From: Streptococcus parasanguinis
Lineage (GTDB): Bacteria > Bacillota > Bacilli > Lactobacillales > Streptococcaceae
Length of the DNA stretch: 29,242 nucleotides
Direction of reading: 5' to 3'
NCBI GenBank assembly: GCA_018365265.1
Contig: JAGZKI010000032.1
Coordinates: forward strand, 1 to 29,242
Within the stretch, counting starts at the first letter, position 1, and each line of letters begins with the position of its first letter. The notes under the pieces are model-generated. The model made no database searches. It was not told the origin of the DNA and was given only the letters and a program-made list of their open reading frames with translations. Shown one piece after another: positions 14,778 to 22,459 of the stretch. The position numbers and the translations under genes were made by a program.

Positions 14778-15983
14778 TTACTCTCCTCTCTCTTGTTCTA
14801 GGCGGTCTTTGACTTGTACCACATCTTTATCCCCACGACCTGATAAGCAGACGATCATGGATTTTTCAGGCCCCATTTCCTTGGCCAATTTCACCGCATA
14901 GGCGATAGCATGGCTAGATTCTAGAGCCGGAATGATTCCTTCTACTTTTGAAAGCAACTGAAAGGCTTCTAGGGCTTCTTGGTCTGTCACAGGCACATAG
15001 GTTGCCCGCTTGATGTCATGGAAATAAGAATGCTCTGGCCCAATCCCTGGATAATCGAGACCTGCTGAAATCGAGAAGGCTTCTAAAATCTGTCCATGGG
15101 CATCCTGTAAAACATCCATCAAGGCACCGTGAAGGACTCCCGGACGCCCCTTGGTCAAGGTTGCTGCATGCTGGTCTGTATCCACTCCAAGGCCAGCAGC
15201 CTCTGCCCCATACATGGCAACAGAGGTATCCTCAACAAAAGGATAAAAGAGCCCAATGGCGTTCGATCCGCCTCCTACACAGGCTAGGACTGCATCTGGC
15301 AGCGCACCACCATTTTGCTCTGCAAATTGGCGTTTGGCTTCTCGACCGATGACACTTTGAAAATCACGGACAATTTCTGGGAATGGATGAGGTCCTAGAG
15401 CAGATCCCATAATATAGTGGGTATCCTCTACGTTTGCTACCCAGGCTCTAAGGGCAGCATTGACTGCATCCTTGAGAACACGCGATCCATCTGTTACCGA
15501 TTGAACCTTGGCGCCCAACAACTCCATCCTAAAGACATTAAGAGCTTGGCGTTTGACATCTTCTTCCCCCATGTAGATGGTACATTCCATATCAAATAAA
15601 GCAGCAGCTGTTGCTGTTGCAACACCGTGCTGTCCGGCCCCTGTTTCTGCGATGATCTTCTTTTTACCCATCCGGTGTGCCAATAAAACCTGTCCTAGGG
15701 CATTATTAATTTTATGAGCCCCTGTGTGGTTGAGGTCTTCTCTTTTAAGAAAGATCTTGGCTCCACCGACGTACTTGGTAAGATTTTTAGCATAATAGAG
15801 CGGTGTTTCCCGACCGACATATTGTTTCAGAAGCTGATCCAATTCTGCTTGAAAAGAAGGATCTGCTTGACTTTCTCTATAGGCTTCTTCTAATTCTAAA
15901 ACTGCTGTCATCAAGGTTTCAGGGACAAATCGTCCCCCAAACCGCCCGTAAAATCCGTTTTTATCTGGTTGTTTATATGCCAT
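14778..15983 (-). CDS. trpB: Tryptophan synthase beta subunit
   Basis: TrpB joins indole and serine to make tryptophan, using pyridoxal phosphate. The 401-residue protein has the PLP lysine in NHTGAHKINNALGQ (K91), the phosphate cup CVGGGSNAIG, and the terminal CLSGRGDKD. It begins MAYKQPDKNGFYGRFGGRFV, typical of TrpB1. Its start overlaps trpF by 11 bases and its stop is one base from trpA, consistent with equal synthesis of the alpha and beta subunits. Confidence 0.99.
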   Translation of the reverse strand: MAYKQPDKNGFYGRFGGRFVPETLMTAVLELEEAYRESQADPSFQAELDQLLKQYVGRETPLYYAKNLTKYVGGAKIFLKREDLNHTGAHKINNALGQVLLAHRMGKKKIIAETGAGQHGVATATAAALFDMECTIYMGEEDVKRQALNVFRMELLGAKVQSVTDGSRVLKDAVNAALRAWVANVEDTHYIMGSALGPHPFPEIVRDFQSVIGREAKRQFAEQNGGALPDAVLACVGGGSNAIGLFYPFVEDTSVAMYGAEAAGLGVDTDQHAATLTKGRPGVLHGALMDVLQDAHGQILEAFSISAGLDYPGIGPEHSYFHDIKRATYVPVTDQEALEAFQLLSKVEGIIPALESSHAIAYAVKLAKEMGPEKSMIVCLSGRGDKDVVQVKDRLEQERGE

Positions 15984-16560
15984 GCTTGACCCTTTCTATA
16001 AATCGTTTTATCTTTTCTTGATCTTTTATTCCATTTGTCTCGACCCCACTGGATACATCCACCGCATAAGGATGAAAGAAGCGAATAGCATCTGCTACAT
16101 TATCTACTGTCAAGCCCCCTGCAATAAAGAAGGGCTTTGTGAAATTTTGGGTTTCGAGTTCTTGCCAGTTAAAAGTCTGCCCACTTCCTGCTACAGGAGC
16201 ATCAAAGAGCAGATAATCAGCACTGGTCTCAGGAAGAGCTGCATCTTTCCCCACTTGAACAGCGCGAATCGTTTGTCGGGGAAGGTCTTGCAAGATGGTT
16301 TCATCTATCGGCCCATGCACTTGTATCAAATCCAAGCCCACAACTTGGCAAGCTTGCTCCACTTCTTCTCTTTGTGGCGATACAAAAACACCGACTTTTT
16401 GAACCCCCTTTGGAATGCCTGTAGCCAACTCCCGGGCTTGCTCCAGCGTCACTTGCCGTTTGCTTGGTGCAAAGACAAAACCAATGTAGTCCGCACCAGC
16501 TTCAACAGCTGTCTGGACAGCTTCTGGAGTGGACAGTCCGCAAATTTTAACCTTTGTCAA
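15973..16560 (-). CDS. trpF: Phosphoribosylanthranilate isomerase
   Basis: TrpF converts phosphoribosylanthranilate to the carboxyphenylamino-deoxyribulose phosphate. The 195-residue barrel has the catalytic cysteine in VKICGL (C7), GADYIGFVFAPSKRQV, and VDVSSGVET near the end with the general acid aspartate. It overlaps trpC by 14 bases and trpB by 11. Confidence 0.97.
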   Translation of the reverse strand: MTKVKICGLSTPEAVQTAVEAGADYIGFVFAPSKRQVTLEQARELATGIPKGVQKVGVFVSPQREEVEQACQVVGLDLIQVHGPIDETILQDLPRQTIRAVQVGKDAALPETSADYLLFDAPVAGSGQTFNWQELETQNFTKPFFIAGGLTVDNVADAIRFFHPYAVDVSSGVETNGIKDQEKIKRFIERVKHGI

Positions 16561-17314
16561 TCTGCAACTCCTTTACTTTTTCAGCCACATTGTCTGCCTT
16601 CATGAGGGCTGTCCCAACGAGAATGCCACTAAAATAAGGAGCCAGCATGCGCGCATCTGCTGCTGTGAAAATAGCAGACTCAGAGATGTAAACCGGTTCT
16701 TGTTCAAAATTGGTCGCCAATTCAAGGCTAGTATGAAGATCTGTCTCAAAGGTCACCAAGTTGCGATTATTGACCCCGATGATCTGAGCCCCAATCCGGT
16801 GAGCCACCGCTAGTTCTGTCAGATTATGGGTCTCCACCAAGACCTCCAGGCCAAGATGGGTCGCAAACTCATAGAGCTCTTTCAGACGAACCTCTGGTAA
16901 GGCTGCAACTATCAACAAGATCACGGTCGCCCCTGCGTTTCGCGCCCGAATTATTTGCTTTTCATCCACAATGAAATCTTTGTTGAGGGTGGGAATACGT
17001 ACTTGACTAGATATTTCCCGGAGATACTCGATACTGCCCTTGAAAAACACTTCATCAGTCAAGACAGAAATCATCACGGCCCCATTTTCTTCATAAGTCT
17101 TAGCCTGCGCGACGATATCCACATCAACATGAATATCTCCCAGACTCGGGCTGGCCTTTTTCACTTCCGCAATGACCTGAAGATTTTCTGGATGACTCTT
17201 TAGGTAATCATACAAGCGGTAGGTCTCGCGCAAAGGTTGGAGTTCCTCTTCTTTCATCGCAGCCACTTCACGCGCCTTTTCCTTTAGAATCTTTGGCAAG
17301 AATTCTTGACTCAT
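16547..17314 (-). CDS. trpC: Indole-3-glycerol phosphate synthase
   Basis: TrpC closes the indole ring. The 255-residue barrel has the signature VIAEVKKASPSLGDI (about 48-61) with the catalytic lysine, VLTDEVFFKGSIEYL, NKDFIVDEKQI and GVNNRNLVTFETD. Its ATG overlaps the trpGD stop by four bases (ATGA). Confidence 0.98.
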   Translation of the reverse strand: MSQEFLPKILKEKAREVAAMKEEELQPLRETYRLYDYLKSHPENLQVIAEVKKASPSLGDIHVDVDIVAQAKTYEENGAVMISVLTDEVFFKGSIEYLREISSQVRIPTLNKDFIVDEKQIIRARNAGATVILLIVAALPEVRLKELYEFATHLGLEVLVETHNLTELAVAHRIGAQIIGVNNRNLVTFETDLHTSLELATNFEQEPVYISESAIFTAADARMLAPYFSGILVGTALMKADNVAEKVKELQIDKG

Positions 17315-18885
17315 TTTTGATACTCCTGTAATAATCTCAATTTCTCAAGGGCGGCCCCACTGGCAATCACTTCACGTGCCAAGGCAATCCCCTCTTTGAT
17401 AGAATCTACCTTGCCATTGGCATAAAAACCAAGGCCTGCATTTAAGACCGTCACCTCTAAGAAGGGACTCGCTTCATTCTTCAAGACACTGAGCAAAATT
17501 TCTGCATTGCGTTTGGCGTCTCCACCTCGTACTTGATCAATTTCAATGCGCTCCATTCCGATATCTTCTGGTTGAAAACTGGATAAAGTAACCTGTCCAT
17601 CTTCCAGAATAGCGAGCTGGGTTTCTCCATCAAGGCCTGCCTCGTCCAAACCTTGTGGACCACTCACCACCACTGCGCGTTTCCTTCCCAAATTCTTTAG
17701 AATCTCTGCCGTACTTTCTAGCATGTCAGGACGACTGGTTCCCAATAGCTGGGTTTCTAGAGGAATCGGATTGATGAGAGGACCGGTCAAATTCATCACT
17801 GTCGGAACCCCTAGTGCCAAGCGAGCGGGCATAATATAGCGCATGCCAGGATGCAGTTTTTTAGCAAATAGGAAGACAATTCCCGCCTTTTCAAACACTC
17901 GTCCCAAGTCTTCTGGACCCAAATCAAGGTTAATCCCTAGCGCTTCTAGCACATCCGCAGAACCAGATTTAGAAGAGATCGAACGATTTCCGTGTTTCGC
18001 CATCTTGATGCCACCACCAGCAAGGACGAAGGCAGCTGTTGTTGAAATGTTGAAACTATAAGAACGATCGCCCCCCGTTCCACAATTGTCCATCGCTCCT
18101 TGAACTTCTGTAGGAATAGCGACTGCATAGGCCTGCATCACTTTTGCAATAGCCGTCCGCTCTTCAACCGTTTCCCCCTTCATTTTGAGACCTAGAAGAA
18201 GGGCCGTCACCTGTGCTTCTGAAGCACGACCAGCAACGACTTCCTCCATAGCAACTTCTAACTCTGCACCGCTAAGATCCATTCCTTCTGCTACTTTTGC
18301 AAGCACTTGTTTCATCTTCCGCTCCTTGACTAGTTTGACAAAATTTTCGATGGTCTTGAGCCCATCTGGCGTTCCGATACTTTCTGGATGGTATTGAAAA
18401 CCATAAATCGGTAAGCTACGATGTTGAATCCCCATAATCGCTTGGTCATCCGTCGTCCGAGAGGTAATGACAAAATCCTCTGGCATGTCTTCAATCGTCA
18501 ACGAATGGTAACGCATGACTGGGACCTCTTTTGCAACACCCGCGTATAGCGGAGAGGGAGCTTCTAGCTGGATCTGGCTTTGTTTGCCATGCATGACCTG
18601 TGGTGCCAATCCCAAGCGCCCTCCAAAAACTTCCGCAATCGCTTGATGCCCCAAGCAAATCCCCAAGATTGGTTTGATCCCTGCGAAATCTCGGATCATC
18701 TCCTCCATCTTGCCCGCATCCTTTGGCCAACCTGGACCTGGAGAAAAGACCAAGGCATCTGCTTCTTGGGCAACTTGGTACAAGTCCGGATCATCATTTC
18801 GAAGCACCTGGACCTCATCAAATTTTCCGATATACTGTGCTAAATTGTAGGTAAATGAATCGTAATTATCGACTAATAAAATCAT
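17311..18885 (-). CDS. trpGD: Fused anthranilate synthase amidotransferase (TrpG) and anthranilate phosphoribosyltransferase (TrpD)
   Basis: One 524-residue frame carries two activities that I recall as separate genes in other streptococci such as S. pneumoniae. Residues 1-190 are TrpG, giving TrpE ammonia from glutamine, with a catalytic triad at C77 (GICLGHQ), H166 and E168 (YHPES). Residues 191-524 are TrpD, joining anthranilate to phosphoribosyl pyrophosphate, with DNCGTGGD, KHGNRSISSKSGSADVLE and NLTGPLINP. At the junction ATG (18313-18315) is preceded by AAGGAG six bases upstream, so a separate 334-residue TrpD may also be made. ATGA overlaps join it to trpE and trpC. Confidence 0.95.
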   Translation of the reverse strand: MILLVDNYDSFTYNLAQYIGKFDEVQVLRNDDPDLYQVAQEADALVFSPGPGWPKDAGKMEEMIRDFAGIKPILGICLGHQAIAEVFGGRLGLAPQVMHGKQSQIQLEAPSPLYAGVAKEVPVMRYHSLTIEDMPEDFVITSRTTDDQAIMGIQHRSLPIYGFQYHPESIGTPDGLKTIENFVKLVKERKMKQVLAKVAEGMDLSGAELEVAMEEVVAGRASEAQVTALLLGLKMKGETVEERTAIAKVMQAYAVAIPTEVQGAMDNCGTGGDRSYSFNISTTAAFVLAGGGIKMAKHGNRSISSKSGSADVLEALGINLDLGPEDLGRVFEKAGIVFLFAKKLHPGMRYIMPARLALGVPTVMNLTGPLINPIPLETQLLGTSRPDMLESTAEILKNLGRKRAVVVSGPQGLDEAGLDGETQLAILEDGQVTLSSFQPEDIGMERIEIDQVRGGDAKRNAEILLSVLKNEASPFLEVTVLNAGLGFYANGKVDSIKEGIALAREVIASGAALEKLRLLQEYQK

Positions 18886-20240
18886 CCTTCTTCTCCAATC
18901 CTTGTCATCGATTTTGCCTTATTGACGGTTTCTTGGTATTCATTTTCAGCGATCGAATCATAAACGATTCCTGCTCCAGCCTGCACATAAGCCTTCTTAT
19001 TTTTGAGAATCATGGTTCGAATCGCAATAGCAAAATCGAGATCCCCCGTCACAGAGAGATAGCCAATAGCACCTGCATAGACCCCGCGTTTCTCTTTTTC
19101 GGCCTCATAGATTCGCTTCATGGATCGAATCTTGGGAGCACCCGAAACGGTCCCCGCTGGAAGGGTTGCCTTCAGAGCCTCAATGGAGGCTAGTCCAGGA
19201 AGTAAATGCCCCTTGACCACACTCGTCAGGTGCATGACATAACGGAAGAATTCCACTTCCATATATTTGGTCACTTCAACCGACCCATTTTGAGCGATAC
19301 GACCAATATCGTTTCGCCCTAGATCCACCAACATCCGGTGTTCTGCGACTTCTTTTGGATCCCCTGCCAAATCAGCTGCCAATTGCCGATCAGCCTCTTC
19401 ATCAATCCCTCTGGGACGTGTGCCAGCAATGGGATTGGTTGTCACCACTCGGTCCTTGACCGACACCAGGCTTTCTGGACTGGCCCCGATAATTTGGTAC
19501 TCCCCAAAATCATAAAAGTAGAGATAATTCGAAGGGTTGGTCACGCGCAAATTGCGGTAATAATCCAATGGTTTACCTGAAAAATCAGCTGAAAAACGTT
19601 GACTGAGCACGCATTGAAACATATCTCCTTTTCGAATATAGTCCCGCGCTAGGGCTACCATTTCTTCAAACTCTTTTTGCTCCAAATGATTGTGGAAATG
19701 AAGCGCATGCAGATTCTTGTCCTGAAACTCTTCTTTTGCAGGTCTTGCCAATTGTGCTAATACTTGCTCCAAGCTCGACGCTTGCTCTGCTTCACTTCGC
19801 CCACTATAGAGGTTCTCTTCCACCACATAGACCTTTTCCTTTTTGTGATCAAAAATCACATAGCTTTCATATAAGAAAAAGTGGAGATCAGGTGTGCCGA
19901 TCGTATCTTCAGGAATGGAACCAATGTTCTCATAGAGACCAATCAAGTCATAGCCGACAAATCCAATCGCCCCACCGTTAAAAGGGAGTTCTTCGGAAGT
20001 TTTCGTTTTGACCGTGATGCGGTTCAAAAAGTCCAAAGGATCCTCTTCAACAATTTGATCATTGTAATAGAGAATGCCATGTTCAAACTTGACTTCACTG
20101 ACTGGCCGATAGGCTACAATTGAAAAACGCGCATTCTCTTTTTCACGAGGGATCGACTCCAAGATCATTTTATGGGGCGCATCCAAACGCATATAAGCCA
20201 AAATTGGACTCAACACATCAGCAGATAAAACTTTTTTCAT
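18882..20240 (-). CDS. trpE: Anthranilate synthase component I
   Basis: TrpE makes anthranilate from chorismate with ammonia from TrpG. The 452-residue protein has the amino-terminal regulatory motif MILESIPR, resembling the LLES tryptophan feedback site, and the catalytic block TNPIAGTRPRGIDEEADRQL, GRNDIGRIA and LPAGTVSGAPKIRSMKRI. It is the first trp gene. GAGAGG precedes the ATG, and a tryptophan T-box leader lies upstream. Confidence 0.98.
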   Translation of the reverse strand: MKKVLSADVLSPILAYMRLDAPHKMILESIPREKENARFSIVAYRPVSEVKFEHGILYYNDQIVEEDPLDFLNRITVKTKTSEELPFNGGAIGFVGYDLIGLYENIGSIPEDTIGTPDLHFFLYESYVIFDHKKEKVYVVEENLYSGRSEAEQASSLEQVLAQLARPAKEEFQDKNLHALHFHNHLEQKEFEEMVALARDYIRKGDMFQCVLSQRFSADFSGKPLDYYRNLRVTNPSNYLYFYDFGEYQIIGASPESLVSVKDRVVTTNPIAGTRPRGIDEEADRQLAADLAGDPKEVAEHRMLVDLGRNDIGRIAQNGSVEVTKYMEVEFFRYVMHLTSVVKGHLLPGLASIEALKATLPAGTVSGAPKIRSMKRIYEAEKEKRGVYAGAIGYLSVTGDLDFAIAIRTMILKNKKAYVQAGAGIVYDSIAENEYQETVNKAKSMTRIGEEG

Positions 20241-20282
20241 ATCAGAAACCTCTCTTTTAGAACTCTTTTATTCTAAGGAATT

Positions 20283-20389
20283 CAGCTGGCCCCTGCTTCG
20301 CTTGCTAAGGCGAGCAAGGGTATCCCATCGCTCAATTCTCGCTTTGGGATCTATGTGCCTAAGCTCGCTTTGCTTGCTAAGGCACATAG
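20283..20389 (-). other. Three tandem hairpins between the T-box terminator and trpE
   Basis: The 150 bases after the T-box terminator contain three inverted repeats in a row. CTATGTGCCT/AGGCACATAG (20351-20389) has about 13 base pairs with one T-T mismatch. ATCCCA/TGGGAT spans about 20322-20351. The third, about 20290-20320, pairs CCCTTGCTCGC with GCGAAGCAGGGG, with one bulged A. They share GCTTGCTAAGGC-like sequence. They are not part of the usual T-box fold and none has a T-run. Stabilising or tuning the trp message is inference. Confidence 0.6.
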
Positions 20390-20638
20390 AAAAGCCCTCA
20401 CACAAAAACTGTGTGAGGGCGTAATGTCCGCGGTGCCACCTCTTTTATAGGGAAAAATAGCTGGTCTTTCCCTACATCTCTATCTCCTCTATCAAGGAGT
20501 TGCACGGTAAGGGGTGCCAACCGAATTCACATGGGTTAGAATTCATTGATCATAACAGTCCAATTTTCATCAGTCGCTATTGCTTGTTCACAATTCCCAC
20601 AAGCTCCCTGAAAATAGCCGACTCATTACTTTTCTGTT
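20390..20638 (-). promoter_or_regulatory. Tryptophan T-box leader
   Basis: T-box leaders sense uncharged tRNA and allow read-through when the amino acid is scarce. The RNA has the conserved AGAGGTGGCACCGCGG (20428-20443); UGGC within it would pair with a tRNA ending GCCA, as expected for tRNA-Trp. The stem I region contains GAAAATTGGACTG, whose UGG (20560-20562) is the likely specifier codon, followed by a purine. A CUCC/GGAG stem lies between. The terminator at 20394-20420 completes the switch. Confidence 0.93.
20394..20420 (-). terminator. T-box attenuator terminator of the trp operon
   Basis: GCCCTCACACA and TGTGTGAGGGC form a perfect 11-base-pair stem with a GTTTT loop on the reverse strand, followed by TTTTC. 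It stands directly after the T-box sequence, the normal place for the competing terminator. Confidence 0.93.
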
Positions 20639-20644
20639 GCTACC

Positions 20645-20672
20645 ATTATAACCCTTTTTCTTAGAAAGTCAA
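20645..20672 (-). promoter_or_regulatory. trp operon promoter
   Basis: On the reverse strand TTGACT (20667-20672) and TATAAT (20645-20650) are 16 bases apart. Transcription would start near 20638, just in front of the T-box stem I sequence. This is one of the strongest matches in the window. Confidence 0.85.
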
Positions 20673-20754
20673 TAAAATTTTTAGTCTTTTTTTATACTTT
20701 TTTCTACACTTATTTAATAAAATCAGCTTAAAGAGCCCTAGTGGCCCGTCCTTT

Positions 20755-21117
20755 TTATCCTAAAAAGAGAATACTCAACAAAGCCAAAATTGCAGGACCA
20801 CCTTGGGTCAAGATAATCTTTTTATTGGCTGTCATCGCACCGTAGGTAGCAGCTCCAATAATAAAGAGAACAAAAATTGTAACAACTTCACTATTTTTAG
20901 AGACAAACAATCCATACAAGAGGAAGGCACCAATCAAGGCATTGTATATTCCTTGATTCTTAAATAAAGAGGTCACAGATGGGCGAGCGAGTTCTTCTTT
21001 ATCCATGTTGAAAACCCGACTTGTGGTATCAGATGTGGTTCTGATGCTCTCCAAATAAAAAATATATAGATGCTCCAGTGCAGCAAGACTCGCTAAAATA
21101 ATCGTCAGTAATGACAT
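20755..21117 (-). CDS. DUF1304 family small membrane protein
   Basis: A 120-residue protein of unknown function with four hydrophobic segments: SLLTIILASLAALEHLYIFY, the segment around IYNALIGAFLLYGLFV, VVTIFVLFIIGAATYGAM, and the terminal AILALLSILFLG. The SLFKNQGIYNALIGAFL and LTQGGPAILAL blocks identify DUF1304. It lies 15 bases after a MarR-family gene with an AAGGAG site, so the pair is probably one operon controlled by that regulator. Export or stress defence is possible but not shown. Confidence 0.85.
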   Translation of the reverse strand: MSLLTIILASLAALEHLYIFYLESIRTTSDTTSRVFNMDKEELARPSVTSLFKNQGIYNALIGAFLLYGLFVSKNSEVVTIFVLFIIGAATYGAMTANKKIILTQGGPAILALLSILFLG

Positions 21118-21132
21118 CGTAGATTCTCCTTT

Positions 21133-21561
21133 TTATTCAACTGTTATTTGTTCAATGCCAGATACTAATTTGTCCAGCAGGTAAGAAAATTGCTCTTGTT
21201 CTTGAGCAGTCAAAATCCGACTCATCTGTTCTTTCACCGCCACATGATGGCGAGGGGGATGTTTGACCAAACGATTATAGGCCGTATCCGTCAAATGAAT
21301 TAAGATTTCCCGCTGATTCTTTGGATTTCGACTCCGATGGACAAATCCTTCCTTTTCTAATATTTTGAAATGTCGGGTTAAAGCCGCTGGATCAATCTGC
21401 AAGCGCTCCTGAACCGCGATCTGATTGCAAGGCGCTTGTTCTAACAAATCCTGCAAGATTTGGTAACGTGTTAAGCTAATCCCTAGGCGCTTTTCAAATA
21501 ACTGTGTAGTTGATTGATCTGCCAAGCGTAGTTGGTAGAGCAAATCATTTATTTCTGCCAT
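21133..21561 (-). CDS. MarR family transcriptional regulator
   Basis: A 142-residue winged-helix protein. The recognition region QIAVQERLQIDPAALTRHFK and the wing KEGFVHRSRNPKNQREILIH are typical of MarR dimeric repressors. ATG 21561 is preferred over 21579 because AGAGGAAGGGAC precedes it and the upstream ATG has no such site. It probably represses itself and the downstream DUF1304 gene through the palindromes at 21582-21610. The ligand is unknown. Confidence 0.9.
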   Translation of the reverse strand: MAEINDLLYQLRLADQSTTQLFEKRLGISLTRYQILQDLLEQAPCNQIAVQERLQIDPAALTRHFKILEKEGFVHRSRNPKNQREILIHLTDTAYNRLVKHPPRHHVAVKEQMSRILTAQEQEQFSYLLDKLVSGIEQITVE

Positions 21562-21581
21562 GTCCCTTCCTCTATTCATTT

Positions 21582-21610
21582 TTGATAAATCAATAATTGA
21601 CTAATCAATT
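21582..21610 (-). promoter_or_regulatory. Palindromic operators of the marR-DUF1304 operon
   Basis: Two perfect inverted repeats lie next to each other: TTGAT-AA-ATCAA (21582-21593) and AATTGA-CTAA-TCAATT (21595-21610). The second overlaps the -10 element. Their size, AT-rich palindromic form and position fit MarR operators; which protein binds is inference. Confidence 0.7.
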
Positions 21611-21636
21611 ATAAAGCATTTCATATCCTCTGGCAA
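21608..21636 (-). promoter_or_regulatory. Promoter of the marR-DUF1304 operon
   Basis: On the reverse strand TTGCCA (21631-21636) and TATAAT (21608-21613) are exactly 17 bases apart, five of six and six of six matches to consensus. The -10 element overlaps the right end of an operator palindrome. Confidence 0.85.
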
Positions 21637-21665
21637 GAAAAAGAGCTTGCACTATTCTTTCACAC

Positions 21666-21763
21666 AAAAAAAGCCGCCTGATTGGGCGACTCTTAGGGAG
21701 ATTATTATGAAAAAGAAAAGTTTTAGGATTTTTCTAAACAAAGTTAGGAGGTCTTTGTTTATG
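21666..21763 (-). ncRNA. Small RNA of the csRNA (CiaR-dependent) type
   Basis: On the reverse strand a TATAAT (21769-21774) is preceded, 10 bases upstream, by TTTAAG, then five bases and CGTAAG: a half-perfect version of the CiaR direct repeat TTTAAG-N5-TTTAAG. The RNA, about 97 bases, starts with an AAACAAAG/CTTTGTTT hairpin whose loop holds ACCUCCUAA, complementary to a Shine-Dalgarno sequence. A single-stranded stretch with UUUUUCAUAAUAAUCUCCC follows, complementary to a ribosome binding site plus start codon. It ends in GTCGCC/GGCGGC and seven T. This layout is that of the streptococcal csRNAs, known in S. pneumoniae to repress targets such as comC. Confidence 0.8.
21667..21690 (-). terminator. 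Terminator of the small RNA
   Basis: On the reverse strand GTCGCC-CAATCA-GGCGGC (one G-U pair) is followed by TTTTTTT. It may also stop transcripts running on from the HAD gene. Confidence 0.85.
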
Positions 21764-21768
21764 CTTCT

Positions 21769-21801
21769 ATTATAGCGGACATTTCTTAAAGAAAGCTTAC
21801 G
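21769..21801 (-). promoter_or_regulatory. CiaR-like direct repeat and -10 element
   Basis: The reverse strand reads CGTAAG-CTTTC-TTTAAG (21785-21801), ten bases, then TATAAT (21769-21774). The second half matches the CiaR hexamer fully, the first in four of six bases. The five-base spacer and the distance to the -10 element fit CiaR-activated promoters, where the repeat takes the place of a -35 box. Confidence 0.7.
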
Positions 21802-21829
21802 ACTTTATTTCAAAATGAAAACAAATTCT

Positions 21830-22459
21830 TTACAGATTCTTTTCAGCGTTTAAAATACCTGGGATATCTAGTAAGGTGTTCATCTGATGATTGCCTTGAT
21901 AGTCAGACGTCAAGAAATTGATACTATGAATCTGGCTATTTCTTGCAAAGTCAATATCCAGGCTCCGATCCCCAATATAGTAGGTATTTTCTGGCTCCAA
22001 CCCGTACTTCTCCATCAGATACCTAGCAGCTTCTGGGTCAGGCTTGCGGGCAAAACCACTTTGACTGGTCAAAATCTCTGTAAAAAAAGATTCCAAGCCC
22101 AAGTCCCGCAGGATGACAAAGGCATTTTCTCCCTTATGGGTATAGACAAACTGCTCAATTCCAGCTTCTTGTCCCCAGGATAGGACATCACGCGCCCCAT
22201 CCATCAGAAGGACCTGGGCATTTTTCTCCGCTAGACTTTCAGCTCGGCGACGATTCAAGTCAGTTACATCCAGATGATACTCCTCCGCCACGGCTACTAA
22301 AAGATCTTGAACCGAATGCTTCAAGATGTAGTCTTTAATGCTAGCTCGGTCAAAGGGAAGCTGATAAGTTGCATAGGTCTCCTCAAGACCTGCCAGAATA
22401 GCATCATAGGAATCTAGCAAGGTCCCATCCAAATCCCAAATAAAGGCTTGTTTTGTCAT
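21830..22459 (-). CDS. HAD superfamily hydrolase (phosphoglycolate phosphatase-like)
   Basis: A 209-residue phosphatase with a cap domain. Motif I is IWDLDGTLLDS with the nucleophile D9 and acid/base D11, motif II is the threonine in YTHKG, motif III the lysine in FARKPDPEA, and motif IV GDRSLDIDFA. The substrate cannot be told. Its ATG overlaps the MATE gene stop by four bases, so the two are translated together. Confidence 0.92.
   Translation of the reverse strand: MTKQAFIWDLDGTLLDSYDAILAGLEETYATYQLPFDRASIKDYILKHSVQDLLVAVAEEYHLDVTDLNRRRAESLAEKNAQVLLMDGARDVLSWGQEAGIEQFVYTHKGENAFVILRDLGLESFFTEILTSQSGFARKPDPEAARYLMEKYGLEPENTYYIGDRSLDIDFARNSQIHSINFLTSDYQGNHQMNTLLDIPGILNAEKNL

Noticed and set aside
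15982..16605. Long plus-strand open frame (207 residues) opposite trpF
   Set aside because: It mirrors the whole trpF frame, has no start signals, and its residue make-up (many cysteines and isolated prolines) is that of an antisense shadow. trpF has clear catalytic motifs.
20730..20755. Possible terminator after the DUF1304 gene (GCC-ACTAG-GGC)
   Set aside because: The stem is only three base pairs with no proper T-run; not enough to call.
21707..21775. Plus-strand frame of 22 residues with AGGGAG before an ATG, resembling a small basic peptide gene
   Set aside because: It is the exact complement of the candidate csRNA. Such RNAs copy the complement of ribosome binding sites and start codons, which explains the gene-like look. 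No plus-strand promoter was found.
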